DNA of 64,000 nucleotides from contig CATNEN010000032.1 in assembly GCA_950097015.1 (NCBI GenBank), positions 1,116,001-1,180,000 on the forward strand, in the 5' to 3' direction. A program made the translations under genes and the position numbers. The notes under the pieces are model-generated. The model did not search any database and was not told where the DNA came from. It saw only the letters and a list, made by a program, of their open reading frames with translations. Origin of the DNA: Macrostomum hystrix. Its lineage: Eukaryota > Platyhelminthes > Macrostomidae. Below are positions 42,901 to 51,931 of this stretch, one piece after another; the stretch's first letter is position 1, and every line of letters starts with the position of its first letter.

Positions 42901-45900
42901 GCTGAGCCATGGCAATTAAAAAAACTAATTTGCAGCATGATCTAGCTTTTTAAACCTAATAGCTTAAATTAATAAGAACATTAGACAAAGCTAGACATGC
43001 GTAATTTCTTGGGCAATGGAACAAGATCTTTTAGGGGGTTCAAATGAGGGAGGTCAAAGAGAGCAAAAATATTTCCCTACGGTTACGGTATAAAAGCGGG
43101 CAATAATGTTAAAATGCTTCAAAATGATTTTAATAAATCAATGAAACCGTACACACTACAGAATGTGCCATGTAATTTCTTCGATACAGCACGACAAACC
43201 TTCCCTCTAAATTTAGGAACAGTGTACATAGTGATTCAATAAAGCTTAGACTAACCACGCTTCTAAAAATAGAATCAATGTACATTGTTAATTAATAGAA
43301 CTAGACTAGCCTCGCTTCTAAAAATAGAACCAATGTACATAGATTCCGATTAGTCATCCGACCCACCCCACTCACCGCTTTGCGCAAACCAGCCTCGGTG
43401 TCAGGCAATTTCACGCAGTCGCCGAACTCTCGCTGATAGACATTCTGCGTTATTGAAGCCAGGCTTTGACAAGCGTCGCCTGACACGGCCACGTATTCGC
43501 AGCTTCCACCGTGGCCAGATTGGTTAGCAACAAAGACATAGCCGGCTGGGCAGCTGGTCGGGTCTTTGTTTGGCTCTGAAATCCGTTGGCGATTCCATTA
43601 TTTTTATCATGAGTTGAAAATTGAATCGATTGACAATTTCATTGAAAAAAAAACTATTGAAAACGCATTCAAATGCAGTATTGAGCTACTAGGATTGAGC
43701 CGATTCTCAAACATGTCTCGGCTGCAAGCCTGCAAAGCCTATTTATTAAAATAACGTCTCATGACTAGCAGATAGAATCGCATTGGAACATGCCCAGCAT
43801 ACATTTCCTGTTGCAGATACACTCGACTAATCTACTTCTAGCCCTCGGGAATGGGTCGCCCCGGCAACAAAGAATCATTGGACTGAACCTAATTTGTACC
43901 TTAGTGACGGGAGGACAGCTATCATACAGCATCGGTGCGGTATTGCAGGCAGAATTCGCTATATATTGCCTGATGGAGCGGCAGTTTACCGATTACCGAA
44001 AATGTATACTTGCGAGCGGTTTCAATTCTGCGCAGAACTGTTTATTATCTATTTATATTTTTGTATATTTTTGACCCGACACTACAGATATTTTTATAAA
44101 GCAATAGTCTTTAAATTAGCCGAACGATGCAAATTTTCTATAACTTTAGAAAATCTGTGTAAATCTGTGTAAATCTGTGTAAATCTGTGTAAATCTGTGT
44201 AAATCTGTGTAAATCTGTGTAAATCTGTGTAAATCTGTGTAAATCTGTGTAAATCTGTGTAAATCTGTGTAAATCTGTGTAAATCTGTGTAAATCTGTGT
44301 AAATCTTGAACGATGCTCATCATGTAGGCCAGGGGTCGGCAAACTCCGGCCCGCGGGCCAGATGCGGCCCTCGAAGCTACCCAAATCCGGCCCGTTGCCC
44401 CTTCTGACATCTACAGTGTCCTGTTTCATCTCTCTCGTGTCTAATCTCTCCCGTGTCTCATCGCTCTCGTATCTAATCTCTTCCCTGTCTTATCTCTCCC
44501 ATGTCTAATCTCTCCCGTGTCTAATCTCTCCCGTGTCTCATCGCTCTCGTATCTAATCTCTCCCGTGTCTAGTCTCTCCCGTGTTTCATCGCTCTCGTAT
44601 CTAATCTCTTCCCTGTCTTATCTCTCCCGTGTCTAATCTCTCCCGTGTCTAATCTCTCCCGTGTCTAATCTCTCCCGTGTCTAATCTCTCCCGTGTCTAA
44701 TCTCTCCCGTGTCTAATCTCTCCCGTGTCTAATCTCTCCCGTGTCTCATCTCTCCCGTGTCTCATCGCTCTCGTATCTAATCTCTCCCGTGTCTAGTCTC
44801 TCCCGTGTCTCATCGCTCTCGTATCTAATCTCTCCCGTGTCTAATCTCTCCCGTGTCTAATCTCTCCCGTGTCTAATTTCTCCCGTGTCTAATCTCTTTC
44901 GTGTCTAGTCTCTTCCCTGTCTAATCTCTCCGGTGTCCCATCTTTCCTGTGTCTCATCTCTCCCGTGTCTAATCTCTCCCGTGTCTAATCTCTCCCGTGT
45001 CTCATCTCTCCCCTATCTCATATTTATAGGGGAGAGATGAGACACGGGACACACGCCCGCTGTCGTCTTTTAGGCTCTCTCTTTGGCCCGCCAGCAAATA
45101 AGTTTGCCAACCCCTGATGTAGGCTCATGTAAAGTATGTAAAATAGTGTTTTTTGGCCTCGTTTAAGAAAGAGCCCTTATGGGGGTACCTTTTATTCAAT
45201 GATAGGTAGTCTATGAAATTGTTACGAGAAAAGTTTAGATAGGACTAGGTTCCACAGCAGCACATAAACTGTTTTCCGATAGACTGAGGTTAGAACCCAC
45301 GACCCTCGCTAAGTTTAATCGTTAATGATTACACATACGAGCTACAAGTAATTAAAGCATAAAAAGTCTGATCAGATTAATCTTACAGCAACATGGAGAG
45401 CGCACTAAATCAACCCAGACTTTATAACTTCACCAAATATAGGCACAGTGACTCATTATGTGCAGAGGAATTCCTATAATTTCGCATGGATAGCTAAAAA
45501 TAGCAGAGATAAAGCAGAGCGAGAGTTGCGAAACGAGATCCTAGAAGAGGATCATCACACAGTCGCTCTCTCCACAGTTGCCGGGCCTAAGTACACTTGC
45601 TAACTGTACTTGCTGGCAAGAACTAGTCAAGCCAAGCCGAATAATCCCCAAATAAGATGGACTCAACAAGTGAGGTACGAAAGTAGGCCCTCTACTGGAA
45701 AGTAGCGGCTCCCTGTGACTCACTCGCTTATTTGTCACCCTCAGTAAAAGTACATTGCAGAAATTCAGCCAGCTTCAAGGGTAAGGGATGTACAGAGGAC
45801 AGAGGAGGAACGAGACGAAGTGAAATATCTGAGCATATTCAGAAGCCAGCAGGCATATAACGTTACATTGCAATGCAACTTTACGTTACTTTACCAACTA

Positions 45901-48434
45901 ATTGGCATCAACAAAAAATACATTGCATCGGCTTTCTTCCTCTCAACCCTGTCAGTAGCTTTCTATTAGATACTTATAGCTATACTGTAACAAGCGGTCT
46001 CTGCACTAGGCGCAAATACTTTTCAATTCACTGTAATCTGTTAACCCTGCATCACAGCTCTAGCTACATGAATTTCTTAAATGTGAATACAAATCACACT
46101 TTATTTAAGGATAAATTCTATTCCAATGCTAAAAAACATTCGCATCACAAAAAACTGCGCGATAAATCGATAGATAGCTCGTACTGCAGCAGTTCTGGGG
46201 TGGCCGCAGTTTGGGGAGAGAAATTTGAGCGGAAGCTGAACGACAGCCCAGACAATTAGTGCATTCACATGGCCCGCCCTACCAACTCTATAACACAATT
46301 CTGCACATCGAAACACTGGCAAACTCTGCGCAGCCTAATTGGATGATCAGGAAACTAAATCCAAGATTGACAGAATCTGCCGCACAATACCTGCCCTTAA
46401 CAAATAAGGGCATAACTGTGACTAGACAGACTTGCACTTTTTGCATTCCTTCGTCGTATTTATCAACGGTAGCTAAGCCAAATATTAATTAAGCACTTCA
46501 AAATTTAAAAAAACAGCACGGCGCATCGATTGGTAAATTAAAATATAAATCAGGCAATATTGAATGGCGTTCCATTTTACATTCAAGCAGTCGGGATGGC
46601 GGCTGACATTACCTAACGGTGTAGTTACAAATCGAGTAGTACTTGTGACTGCGTTGGAAATTTCGTGACCTATACTATTGCTGCTGCTGAAGTCACTACT
46701 GCTGCTGGTGCTGTAACTGCTGCTGCTGCTGCTGCTGTCACTGCTGCTGCTGCTGCTGTTGCCATCACTGTTGCTGCTGCTGGTGCTGTCACTGCTGGTG
46801 CTGTCACTGCTGGTGCTGCTGCTGCTGGTGCTGTCACTGCTGCTGCTGCTGCTATCACTGTTGCTGCTGCTGGTGGTGGTGCTGCTGCTGCTGTCATCAA
46901 CCATATTTCTAGTGATGCTGACAACAAATGTACTAGCAATCGAAGTGCTAGTTAATGGAGGATCCGTAGTTGCCAGGGACGCTAATGCGAATTGGATTTG
47001 CGTCAGCACATTTTTAGAGGCTCTCTTTAACTTCAGCAATACACATATAAGACTCCAACTCAGACAAAAAAAAGTTTGTCCAACAAAAATAAGCAGACGA
47101 AATCAAATAGAGCAATAGAAAACTCACTTGTTGCTGTTGTGGCTCTTGCCGTGGTGGTCGTTGTCAGCACAGTTGGAGCGGCCTCTAAATAAATAAAATA
47201 AATACGAATAATAAATCGTTGCAGTTTCTTAGGAGAATTATGAACATCTCTGTGTGTTCAGAGTTGCAGTTTCTTAGGAGAATTATGGACATCTCTGTGT
47301 GTTCAGAGGTGCAGTTTCTTAGGAGAATTATGGACATCTCTGTGTGTTCAGAGGTTCAGTTTCTTAGGAGAATTATGGACATCTCTGTGTTCAGAGTTGC
47401 AGTTTCTTAGGAGAATTATGGACATCTCTGTGTGTTCAGAGGTGCAGTTTCTTAGGAGAATTATGGACATCTCTGTGTGTTCAGAGGTGCAGTTTCTTAG
47501 GAGAATTATGGACATCTCTGTGTGTTCAGAGTTGCAGTTTCTTAGGAGAATTATGGACATCTCTGTGTGTTCAGAGTTGCAGTTTCTTAGGAGAATTATG
47601 GACATCTCTGTGTGTTCAGAGGTGCAGTTTCTTAGGAGAATTATGGACATCTCTGTGTGTTCAGAGTTGCAGTTTCTTAGGAGAATTATGGACATCTCTG
47701 TGTGTTCAGAGTTGCAGTTTCTTAGGAGAATTATGGACATCTCTGTGTGTTCAGAGGTGCAGTTTCTTAGGAGAATTATGGACATCTCTGTGTTCAGAGT
47801 TGCAGTTTCTTAGGAGAATTATGGACATCTCTGTGTGTTCAGAGTTGCGTCTGTGAGTAAGACTACTTGCTGGACTCAGCAGACAGACTAGGAAAGAAGT
47901 TTCACCTTCACAGCAAAACTCACTTCTGGATAGCACAATGTTAAGGCGATAGCCATGCTTGCTGTCCTTCAAGCTTTGGCACTCATCAGGATGGCCGGTC
48001 AGATTACTAAAAGACAATAACTCTTGAGCCAGAATACTGAGACTTCCCAGGTCACAATGACCTCTGACTCGGCGATTAATCTCATCTTTGATTGAGTTGA
48101 TCAGTGATACATAGCGACTCGTAATTGCTTCATTTGAAAAAGTACCATTCAATACCAGACAGGGTACACCAGGTCTGCAACTCGGATTACTCGGATTTTG
48201 CAGCTGGTATTCGATTCGATTTACTAATAACTCATCTTCCACCATTTCTGGACAAGGAATTAGAGCAGGGCGTTTATCAGTTTTTAGGCACAAAGCCAAG
48301 CTACAGGAGCTGCCTGGCTCTTGACATGGATTGACAGCCGATGTTGACTCAGCTTGAACTGTGATGGTAGCCACCAGAATAACTAATAAGATCCATGTAA
48401 TATGTTGAAACCTTTTAATAATAGCTTTGTTCAT
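27990..48434 (-). CDS. Adhesion G-protein-coupled receptor, 8 exons, 1208 aa
   Basis: Minus-strand exons 48434-47906, 47184-47128, 46981-46613, 43575-43376, 35355-34956, 33337-32496, 31508-30849 and 28559-27990 join in frame (phases 1,1,1,0,1,0,0). Residues 1-30 are a signal peptide ending in a hydrophobic [15 protein letters not shown]. Then come a Cys-containing domain, a Thr/Ser-rich mucin-like stalk (about 177-318), a short CPAGYVF...C module and a GAIN domain. The GPS has RRCVFLEAD...CSCEHLTSF, with predicted autocleavage between L656 and T657. Seven TM segments run from about 686 to 956; TM3 ends FFWLLCEG and TM6 has GLTWLLGL. C757 and C849 can form the TM3-ECL2 disulphide. The C-tail is Ser/Gly-rich. 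No lectin or olfactomedin domain, so the subfamily is open. The last exon's acceptor lacks a good pyrimidine tract. Confidence 0.88.
28725..30836. repeat. 19-bp and 39-bp minisatellites in aGPCR intron 7
   Basis: 28725-28990 and a short stretch near 29410-29480 are 19-bp units (TCTTTAAACCTCTTTCTAA). Most of the rest is a 39-bp unit (TCTTAACGCCACTAATTAAC plus CCTTCACACCTCTTTCTAA), about 45 copies. The shared CCTCTTTCTAA end suggests one unit gave rise to the other. As 39 is divisible by three, minus-strand frames read [13 protein letters not shown] repeatedly, but exon 7 stops three codons past its donor, so the array is not read through. Confidence 0.95.
31563..32487. repeat. Two 21-bp minisatellites in aGPCR intron 6
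   Basis: 31563-31960 has TCTGTCACTCTACCTTTATGA units (some with TTAGTTA). 31961-32487 has CCCAATCTGTCACTCTCACTG units, about 25 copies. The two share CTGTCACTCT and abut, so the second probably arose from the first. They fill almost the whole 987-bp intron. The RLGSESD and CHSTFMI frames are artefacts. Confidence 0.95.
33398..33730 (+). mobile_element. tRNA-derived SINE, second family
   Basis: Head: GGTGGCAGAGCGGTTAACAC (A box) with B box AAGTTCGATTTC about 40 bases later, tRNA-Leu/Ser-like. The body includes AATTTACGCCCTTGAAGGCC, GTGCACTGCCTGACGATGAG and GGTCTGGTGTCACCA, and it ends in (ATT)n. It lies in intron 5 of the adhesion GPCR in the opposite orientation. A 5'-truncated copy is at 57665-58145. 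Its head and body differ from the SINE at 9321. Confidence 0.8.
33731..34724. other. aGPCR intron 5, AT-rich part
   Basis: A few AATGTACATTAAA motifs occur at 33735-33840, and the rest is AT-rich unique intron sequence. No further exon is needed, since exons 5 and 6 are phase-compatible. Confidence 0.55.
34725..34925. repeat. 17-bp minisatellite in aGPCR intron 5
   Basis: About eleven units of GAATGTACATGGCTATC, ending about 30 bp from exon 5. The TGTACAT core recurs in several other arrays of the window. Confidence 0.93.
35475..35822. repeat. 22-bp minisatellite in aGPCR intron 4
   Basis: Units of CATGCTAGCCAGAATGTACATC, nearly perfect in the second half (35650-35820) and diverged in the first, again with a TGTACAT core. 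Confidence 0.93.
35823..37125. other. aGPCR intron 4, unique part
   Basis: AT-rich intron sequence. The frame at 36353-36565 (minus) shows no domain. Nothing further supported. Confidence 0.5.
37130..37925. repeat. 16-bp minisatellite in aGPCR intron 4
   Basis: Units of GTGACAATCTGACAAA and GTGACAATCTGCAAAA, with a longer block (ACATCTGACTGACTGACCAT to ATAATGTC) inserted three times, near 37138, 37409 and 37600, showing higher-order duplication. The 308- and 367-codon minus frames (Cys/Leu-rich) are repeat-driven. Confidence 0.95.
37926..38484. other. aGPCR intron 4, unique spacer
   Basis: Unique intronic sequence between two arrays; no supported feature. Confidence 0.5.
38485..39360. repeat. 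22-bp minisatellite in aGPCR intron 4
   Basis: About 32 units of CTCTGCCATTGTCGCTCTACCC (GTCT and CACT variants), grading after 39195 into strongly diverged CTCCACCCGTCTTTCTACCC units. Plus-strand frames up to 332 codons ([17 protein letters not shown]) are by-products. Confidence 0.95.
39361..40159. other. aGPCR intron 4, unique spacer
   Basis: Unique sequence. A minus-strand frame at 39525-39905 includes a short CAG-type run read as poly-Cys and has no domain; I do not call a gene. Confidence 0.5.
40160..42612. repeat. 2.45-kb GAGATGAGAC minisatellite with higher-order structure
   Basis: The base unit is 14 bp (GAGAGATGAGACGG or AGG), interspersed with GAGATTAGAC, GACAGATAAGAGAG and GAGAAAATGAGACGG variants. 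Landmark variants recur 931 bp apart (GATTGGACGGG at 40523 and 41454; GAGAGGGAAAAAATG at 40882 and 41813), so about 40500-41430 is tandemly duplicated at 41431-42361. The array lies in intron 4 of the adhesion GPCR gene. Confidence 0.96.
42613..43370. other. aGPCR intron 4, unique 5' part
   Basis: Unique intronic DNA with a few TGTACAT motifs at 43220-43340. No exon-like segment before exon 4. Confidence 0.5.
44150..44306. repeat. 10-bp minisatellite next to hAT copy A
   Basis: About 15 nearly perfect copies of AAATCTGTGT, ending 16 bp before the target-site duplication of the hAT element. Confidence 0.96.
44330..45116. mobile_element. Non-autonomous hAT element, copy A
   Basis: A 787-bp element bounded by terminal inverted repeats: CAGGGGTCGGCAAACT on the left and AGTTTGCCAACCCCTG on the right (one mismatch). 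It is flanked by a perfect 8-bp target duplication, ATGTAGGC, at 44322-44329 and 45117-45124. CAGGGGT-GGCAAACT ends with a GGCCCGCGGGCC-type subterminal palindrome and 8-bp duplications are hallmarks of hAT transposons. There is no transposase frame: the interior (44410-45040) is a 16-bp minisatellite of AATCTCTCCCGTGTCT units. It lies in intron 3 of the adhesion GPCR gene. Copy B is in reverse orientation at 52521-53460. Confidence 0.93.
45125..46485. other. aGPCR intron 3, remainder
   Basis: Mostly unique AT-rich sequence. GGTTAGAACCCACGACC at about 45290-45306 reads on the minus strand like a tRNA B box (GGTTCTAACC) and may be a SINE or tRNA relic. Frames at 45873-46259 and 46101-46322 have no domain. 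Confidence 0.45.
47219..47848. repeat. 45-bp minisatellite in aGPCR intron 1
   Basis: About 14 copies of a 45-bp unit (GTTGCAGTTTCTTAGGAGAA plus TTATGGACATCTCTGTGTGTTCAGA), two of them 2 bp shorter, which shifts the frame. Repetitive frames on both strands ([30 protein letters not shown]) are artefacts. It fills the intron between exons 1 and 2. Confidence 0.95.
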
Positions 48435-48445
48435 TTTGAAGAACA

Positions 48446-48448
48446 CTG
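48446..48448 (-). promoter_or_regulatory. 3' splice acceptor just upstream of the aGPCR start codon
   Basis: On the minus strand a strong pyrimidine tract (CCCTTTGTTTTCCCTATTTTCAG) ends 11 nt before the ATG at 48434. It is either the acceptor of a 5'-UTR intron or a spliced-leader trans-splice site; the sequence alone cannot separate these. Confidence 0.5.
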
Positions 48449-49560
48449 AAAATAGGGAAAACAAAGGGTGAATGTTGTTATGCTTTATAATTTTATCATT
48501 GATAAAATATTACTAAATTTCAATGGATATGCAACAAACAACATACTATAATAAGTTTTCTAACATATCTTATATATATTTTTTAAACACATGTTTCTTT
48601 GTAACAAAAATAAAAAAAGGACTGAAATTATTAACTTATAGGGAAAAGTAACTTCATATTATGTTAGTATTACTGTTAATATTGCTATTATTTAGGGCAG
48701 CATAGTTTGAAACATCTCGAATATCTAGTAAAAATCTGCGAAATCGATTTTTAAAAGCTAAGAGCCAGAGCCAAGGGAATATAATTCTATATTTTTCATA
48801 GCTAGTTAGAATGTAAATAACATTTAAAATGAGTGATCATATTATACTGACCTAGCGATTTTAATAAAAGCAACACAGTAGATAGAAATGTTTTGATTAA
48901 ATATATTAACTTTTTTTATTACTGAAACAAAGATACTGTCACTGTTTTATTCTTTAGTTAATTTCAGAAAAACAGCAAACAAAATTACCCAGAATAAAAA
49001 GTACCCACTTAGCTAATAAATAGTTGTCTATTGTAATAAATACTAAATAAACAAAGCTACAACAAGTTAAAAACCGAAGAATAGCAAGAAAACTACAAAA
49101 CGGGTCAAATAGCATATGCCCTTTTATATAGTCTGGAGCATATTATTTATAAATATAAAGTATATATAATAATGAATCATAGAGCTTGTGTGACAGCAAT
49201 GAGAATAAGTTATAAGAGAATAGCAGCAATTTGCTAGTAGTAAACCGTTCACAATAAAAAGTGGCAGACTGCTCTATTGGCGAAAATTCAATTACGAAAC
49301 TTTGACTCTCCTTTGCATTCGGCAAACAAGTCTATCTATGATCTATTAGCAACTAGTGTGTATTTCTGAGTTCTAGGAAAATGTCAATTTTAAAAATAGG
49401 ACCTTATGTTGTAAGCATAAAAACAAATGCATTTGAATGCATTTGACGGTTGTACATTAACCCAAAGTTGCTAAAAAGGACTTTAGAAACATTTGCTAAT
49501 AAAAGGAAGAAACATCCTTCTGTAGAGAGCAGCACGATAATTTGTTCTGTGCGAAACACA
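48449..49560. other. AT-rich intergenic region
   Basis: Very AT-rich DNA upstream of the adhesion GPCR gene. Short frames at 49143-49325 and 49404-49616 are not gene-like. Promoter elements of the receptor gene may be here, but none is obvious. Confidence 0.5.
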
Positions 49561-49599
49561 GTGCTGTACGTGGCGTAAAGAGAACGGGCCGCGCATCTT

Positions 49600-49695
49600 C
49601 GATCTGGGGGCGCCACATAGGTTCGTCAGCCGATTATGCGGGGCGCCATAATGGGGGCCAAAAACCCTTGCCCCCCTGGCTACGCCTTTGGTGCT
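49600..49695. mobile_element. Possible DNA-transposon end relic
   Basis: A GC-rich patch with two GGGGCGCCA words and CCCCCCTGGCTACGCCTTTGG. The complement CCAAAGGCGTAGCCAGGGGG resembles sequences seen at ends of various invertebrate DNA transposons. No partner terminus was found. Confidence 0.3.
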
Positions 49696-50054
49696 GACAA
49701 CAGGTTAACACTATAAGGGCAATTCAGAGCGACTAATATTGACTCTTATTTGTTTGTGAACTTTTAATATACTTTCTATAGGTATGCGCTCTTAGTGTAG
49801 TGCGCTGCGTATATTATATGCATTTGTTTACCATTAGCAGGTTTCTGACTGTACAGGCTACGTACACCTGACTACCAGGTGCAAGTGAGCGGGCTGAGGT
49901 GGGTGTCGCACAGCCCGGAATTATATAAATTTAAGCCAAATCAGGGCTAAATTCTAAACGCTGATTTCACACAGCCAAATTTCAACCTAGTATTGATCTA
50001 GTATTACATTGCGTCGCAAGTATAACATAACAGAGCCGGAATCTTTGAGTTAAT

Positions 50055-50249
50055 TTGGACCTGCACATGCAGCCGGCACACACTATAGCAGAGATAAACG
50101 GCAGCAGACTGTCTGTATTGATCATGATGGACAGCGGAGCAGCTCGCAATGTGATCAACCCCGGCCAGAGCCACGTTCGAGAGTTTACGACAAATTTACG
50201 ATCAGACAGGCTGTTCGCATATGGATCGGACCGACCGATCCAACTATAG
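50055..50249 (+). pseudogene. Gypsy-type aspartic protease fragment
   Basis: A 64-codon frame with hydrophobic-DSGA (LSVLIMMDSGAARNVI) followed 25 residues later by LFAYGSDRPIQL. This order and spacing match the protease domain of Ty3/Gypsy polyproteins. It is only a fragment: both gag and reverse transcriptase are absent. Confidence 0.65.
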
Positions 50250-50459
50250 TGGGCCAGGCGGCAAAGGCTATCAATCAAGGCAGCAGGTACAGCTCTAGAT
50301 CTCAGAAGCTGAGCGGGGGTTGACAGTCTCCTCAGCGCTGGCGCGCCCCCCGAATGCCTAGCGAGGGATCCGTACCAACGCACACACACACAAAGTCCTG
50401 ATTTGTTCCTCAACTGAGTCCGGCTGCTTCCTGGCGAGCTATGGCGTCAAGCACCACCT

Positions 50460-50720
50460 CATTATGCCCTAACTACCTGGCTGCCAACGGCATGAAAAAG
50501 GAACGGCTGAACCGCTCCATTCAACAAAGTTGTGGGTGCGGCCATCGAAGAGCGGAGAGACTGGAAAGCCGCACGACAACTGGCTTCTAAACCTACCGAA
50601 ATGGTCACCGGGCGCATGCCAGCCGAGCTACTTATGGGCCGGCAGCCAAGCCACGTCATCCTGGCCGCGTGGCCCTCTCCCAGAGAGTCTGCTTCAACGA
50701 ACATCAGGTGTGAGAGACAG
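50460..50720 (+). pseudogene. Gypsy-type integrase C-terminal fragment, frameshifted
   Basis: Conceptual reading gives LAANGMKKERLNRSI in one frame and AAIEERRDWKAARQ...TGRMPAELLMGRQP in another. Both are recognisable integrase pieces separated by a frame change. An in-frame stop and missing N-terminal zinc-binding and first DDE residues make it non-functional. Confidence 0.6.
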
Positions 50721-51931
50721 ACACCATGAAATGCCAAGGCCGTGTTGAAAGCAACGAGCAGCAGGTACTCTAGATCTCAGATGCTGAGCGGGGGTTGACA
50801 GTTTCCTTGCAGTCTCCTCCATCACAAGCCGGCGACCACGACGGCACGAAATCCATGCAGGTCCGCCCAGCTCCATCCGCCCAGCTCTACTGCCGAGCAG
50901 GGCGCACCGTCGGATGTCTAGCTCTGCGCCCCAACCCACGAGCTGCCAGAGACCGTGTGGTGTAGTACAAGGATTAAGAACCCAGTGCAGAGACGTAAAT
51001 TCACGCTGACTAAACGTTTTTTATTGTCGATGTGCAATAATTTGTGCGTCAATATTTTATTTCCTTTCCTTTTAGCGATAAGTTTCTTTCGTTCTTTTGG
51101 CAGTATTTGAAATAAATTCAAATAAAGCTTTATAATTTTTTTTAAATTTATTTCCTTTCGATGCATTCGATGTTGAGATGTGTGCCCTGCTTATAATGCC
51201 CTTCTTTACCATTAGCTCGTATGATGTACGCTAGGCTATATCGTATACCTTACTAACAAGGTGCAATTGTACGTGAGCGGACTGAGGTGGGTGTGTCGCC
51301 TTGAATATATAGATTTACGCCCAATTAGGGCCAAATTTAAGTTGCAGCAGTATAAGTTTAAGGATAATTTGAAATAAACTCGCTTTCGTTTTATCATAGC
51401 TTCGAGTAAATATCGAGCAGTATATAATTTTTCTGGATGTTGCAGTCTCCTATAACTCCACAAGGGGTCGCAAGTGGTAAAGTTCACATCTAATGGAGAT
51501 CACTTGAAGCACGAGAGGAACTAAAGTGTCCCTTGTTCCAAACGAGTACTACTAAAAATAGCATATAAATTTAGTAGTCATTTTTGTATCTCCTTTATGA
51601 GTTGTTTGTTCCAGATCCTGCTTAAGAAATATAATGTTCGATTTGAAAGTAAATAAACAAATATTCGCGTACTGCTACATTTTATTGACAAGAAAAAATC
51701 TAACTGCCAAGTTTTTAACAAACGTTGGTTTTCTTGTATTCAAATTTTTCATATTTTTTGTAAGCGAAAACGAAAATTTGAAAATTTTATGGTACAAACT
51801 AATATGTGTAATGTGCTGATGATGGTAATTGCGATAAAACTCACTGTGTTCGTTTTTTATACTACTCTGTTCAAAAAGCAGCACATTCTGTGGTAAATCA
51901 GTGTTTGAAATTCTACAAACGTAGGTATACT

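Larger units (their letters stand above)
49796..51350 (+). mobile_element. Decayed Ty3/Gypsy retrotransposon with internal deletion
   Basis: Diverged direct repeats at about 49796-49985 and 51171-51350 (shared words TTTACCATTAGC, CTGAGGTGGGTGT and GGGC(C/T)AAAT) look like old LTRs. Between them, 50055-50249 encodes a retropepsin-like segment with MMDSGAARNVI (catalytic DSGA) and FAYGS. 50460-50700 encodes, across frameshifts, an integrase end: YLAANGMKKERLNRSI, around the third acidic residue of the DDE core, and TGRMPAELLMGRQP, typical of Gypsy integrase tails. Reverse transcriptase and RNase H are missing, so there is a large internal deletion. It is inactive. Confidence 0.7.

Noticed and set aside
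46665..46955. Poly-Ala/Val plus-strand frame
   Set aside because: Antisense of the Ser-rich exon 3 of the adhesion GPCR; triplet repeats open all frames.
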